Shown here in pieces: positions 21,093 to 22,717 of a stretch of 22,717 nucleotides of DNA; the first letter of the stretch is position 1; each line of letters starts with the position of its first letter. Where the stretch lies: positions 1-22,717 of IMG/VR virus record IMGVR_UViG_3300050821_003894; one strand, written 5' to 3'. A program made the position numbers and the translations under genes. The stretch is from a virus. A model generated the notes under the pieces. The model saw only the letters and a list, made by a program, of their open reading frames with translations. It searched no databases and was not told the DNA's origin.

Positions 21093-22717
21093 CTGGATCG
21101 CGGAGAAACTCCAATATCGCGGCGTCCATGCTGCATCGCCTGAAACGCCCTGCGTTGCGCGATTCGATTGCGCCCCGGGAACAATTCTTTGTCTGGAGTG
21201 TTGGTCTGTTCTTTTCGTAGTGCGAAGCGATGCATCATCTCAAGAGACTGATTTGATAATCCCGGCATGTCCTTCGCGAATGATTGAACGCGCTGCTCGA
21301 CACGAACGTGAAGCGGCGCGATTGAGATGCCTTGACGCTCCTCCGAAAACAACCCGTAGCGAGCTGCTGAAACGTAATCGTCGCCAAGTTTTGTTTGGGT
21401 CGCGTTCAACTCCTGAACGTCGTTTGTATTCGGCTTGTGCATCATCATTGGCATGCTCTTGATGAGGTTGGGGCACCTGCGTGAGATGAGCCACTTTGGG
21501 AGAACTTCGGCGCTCGCTTTAAATTCTGGAAGGTTGATGTATTCAAGATAGACCGAAACACCGCGCTGCTCGTAGAGTTTATCGGCATAGGCCATGTCTG
21601 GAGTCGCGACGTTGCTCAATGGGCGGAAACGCAGCATCGTCTGCATGTGCATGAACCCGGCCACGCGATCCCAACTCGCCTTCACGAACGTTAGCATGGT
21701 CTGCGTCTGTTCTTTGCGGCGCTGCTGCATTGAACGAAGCGCGGCTTCTGCGTCGGCCATCAACTGCTCGGTTTCTGTGAGATCAGATACGAACGCGGCT
21801 TGCGGCCCCAGTTCGCTATTGACGCCCGCGCCTATCTGATACGCTACCGTATTCGGACTGTCTTTCTGCCAGTAAGCGTCTGGCGAAAGATAGATGTTCA
21901 TGTGCCGCTTTTCGAGCCCGATCAAATCGGATTTCGACTCACGCGCCAGTAGAACACCCATCTCAAACGGCTCGGTGCGATTCATGCCGATTTCTTTGTA
22001 CGTGAGAACTTGCCCAGTGGGAAGTTTTACGTGCCACAGCATTGCTGTAGGATGTCCATATCCCCAGTCAATTGAGATCCACCGATGGAACCACGGCTCG
22101 ACCTTGATCTCATCGGGATCGACAACGTGTCGCGCGTTTGGCGGTTCATCGCCAATCGGACCATCCGGGCGAAAGTCGCTGAAATAGACGCCCGACAAAC
22201 TGTGCCAGTCACCATCGCGCCACGCACGGCGAAGCGACTCCGGCTCCAGCGAATCAAGCCACTTGACGTATGGCCCTTCGCCTGGTTTGTATTCGGTGAT
22301 TTCTCCCGCTGCGTCACGCTCGACATGATGGAAGAGATACGGATTGTCTTTGTAGCTTGAGGAAATGAAAATCAGGGTCTTTTTGCTCGCATCCCTGAAC
22401 GGTTCGTTTTTCTTGAGCCGCCCAGCAATGTAATCCTCAATCCTGAAGTACTCCATCAGCCACGCTTGCCCAGGAGCGCCAGTATTGCAGTCGCCGCCGC
22501 CCGGATTGGCGGTGAGCATCACTTGGGCGCATAAGTCGAACCACTTCGAGCGGCACGATCCTGTGATGCGCTTGTAGACTTCGAGACTTGGCAGCATCTC
22601 GGCTTGGTCGATTGCGATGCGCTGATACTGCGGGCCGATGTACTTCTCCCATCCGCGATCACCAAAGTGTCCGAATGTTACCTTGGCACCTGAGTCCGGG
22701 AAAACTAACATTCCTGG
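21089..22717 (-). CDS. terL: Large terminase subunit, 5' end missing
   Basis: Open to the right edge (543 codons seen; the first visible Met is probably internal), so Walker A is outside the window. Numbering from that Met, the ATPase part has a Walker B-like RIAIDQAEML (D35, then Gln, Ala, E38), the coupling motif VMLTANPGG (67-72) and ISSSYKDNPYL (115-125). The nuclease part has the RNase H-like acidic triad: ISIDWGYGHPTAM (D214), NIYLSPDAYW (D278) and LGDDYVSAARYG (D443, D444). The enzyme cuts concatemeric DNA and pumps it through the portal. It heads the operon visible here; its small-subunit partner is not identified. Confidence 0.93.
   Translation of the reverse strand, partial: PGMLVFPDSGAKVTFGHFGDRGWEKYIGPQYQRIAIDQAEMLPSLEVYKRITGSCRSKWFDLCAQVMLTANPGGGDCNTGAPGQAWLMEYFRIEDYIAGRLKKNEPFRDASKKTLIFISSSYKDNPYLFHHVERDAAGEITEYKPGEGPYVKWLDSLEPESLRRAWRDGDWHSLSGVYFSDFRPDGPIGDEPPNARHVVDPDEIKVEPWFHRWISIDWGYGHPTAMLWHVKLPTGQVLTYKEIGMNRTEPFEMGVLLARESKSDLIGLEKRHMNIYLSPDAYWQKDSPNTVAYQIGAGVNSELGPQAAFVSDLTETEQLMADAEAALRSMQQRRKEQTQTMLTFVKASWDRVAGFMHMQTMLRFRPLSNVATPDMAYADKLYEQRGVSVYLEYINLPEFKASAEVLPKWLISRRCPNLIKSMPMMMHKPNTNDVQELNATQTKLGDDYVSAARYGLFSEERQGISIAPLHVRVEQRVQSFAKDMPGLSNQSLEMMHRFALRKEQTNTPDKELFPGRNRIAQRRAFQAMQHGRRDIGVSPRSR

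Overview
The window is a stretch of a tailed double-stranded DNA phage (or prophage) genome, probably short-tailed. The host cannot be named from the sequence. All but one gene lie on the minus strand and read from the right edge to the left. They are packed with overlaps of 1-4 nt or gaps of a few bases, typical of a phage late operon. There is no tape-measure gene, no tail-tube or sheath gene and no frameshifted tail chaperone pair. There is a very large portal, a head-tail adaptor and a roughly 670-residue nozzle-like protein, so a podovirus-like virion is the best reading. No stretch over 300 bases lacks a gene, and no tRNA, CRISPR array or insertion sequence was seen.

Region by region, in transcription order. 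(1) 22717-19026, packaging block: large terminase (5' end cut by the window edge), then three small genes joined by ATGA overlaps. Two of these encode cysteine modules that resemble high-potential iron-sulfur proteins (HiPIP), and the one between them has a twin-arginine-like N-terminus. Two small helical proteins follow. (2) 19026-13844, head block: portal with an internal four-cysteine insertion, scaffold-like protein, major capsid protein. (3) 13831-13051, the only plus-strand gene: an HNH homing endonuclease with two C-terminal helix-turn-helix segments, inserted tail-to-tail with the capsid gene. (4) 13023-11934, probable lysis or wall cassette: a 54-residue two-helix membrane protein, a Tlde1/DUF2778-type L,D-transpeptidase-fold enzyme, and a YiiX-like papain-fold hydrolase. 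(5) 11937-6810, connector and decoration block: an unknown protein, a zinc-ribbon protein, the adaptor, Ig-like and secreted small proteins, and a three-repeat beta protein whose first repeat is split by an in-frame amber codon. (6) 6777-1, tail and end block: two unknown proteins, an intrinsic terminator-like hairpin, a DUF6527-like protein, the nozzle-like protein, three tail or appendage proteins, a Gly/Pro-rich low-complexity protein and a truncated holin-like membrane protein.

The most notable points are the amber codon inside one apparent repeat domain (7704-7706), the HiPIP-like trio beside the terminase, an L,D-transpeptidase-type enzyme where an endolysin is expected, and an E1-FCCH-like beta module reused in three virion proteins. 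All functions are read from sequence motifs and gene order; no search was run.
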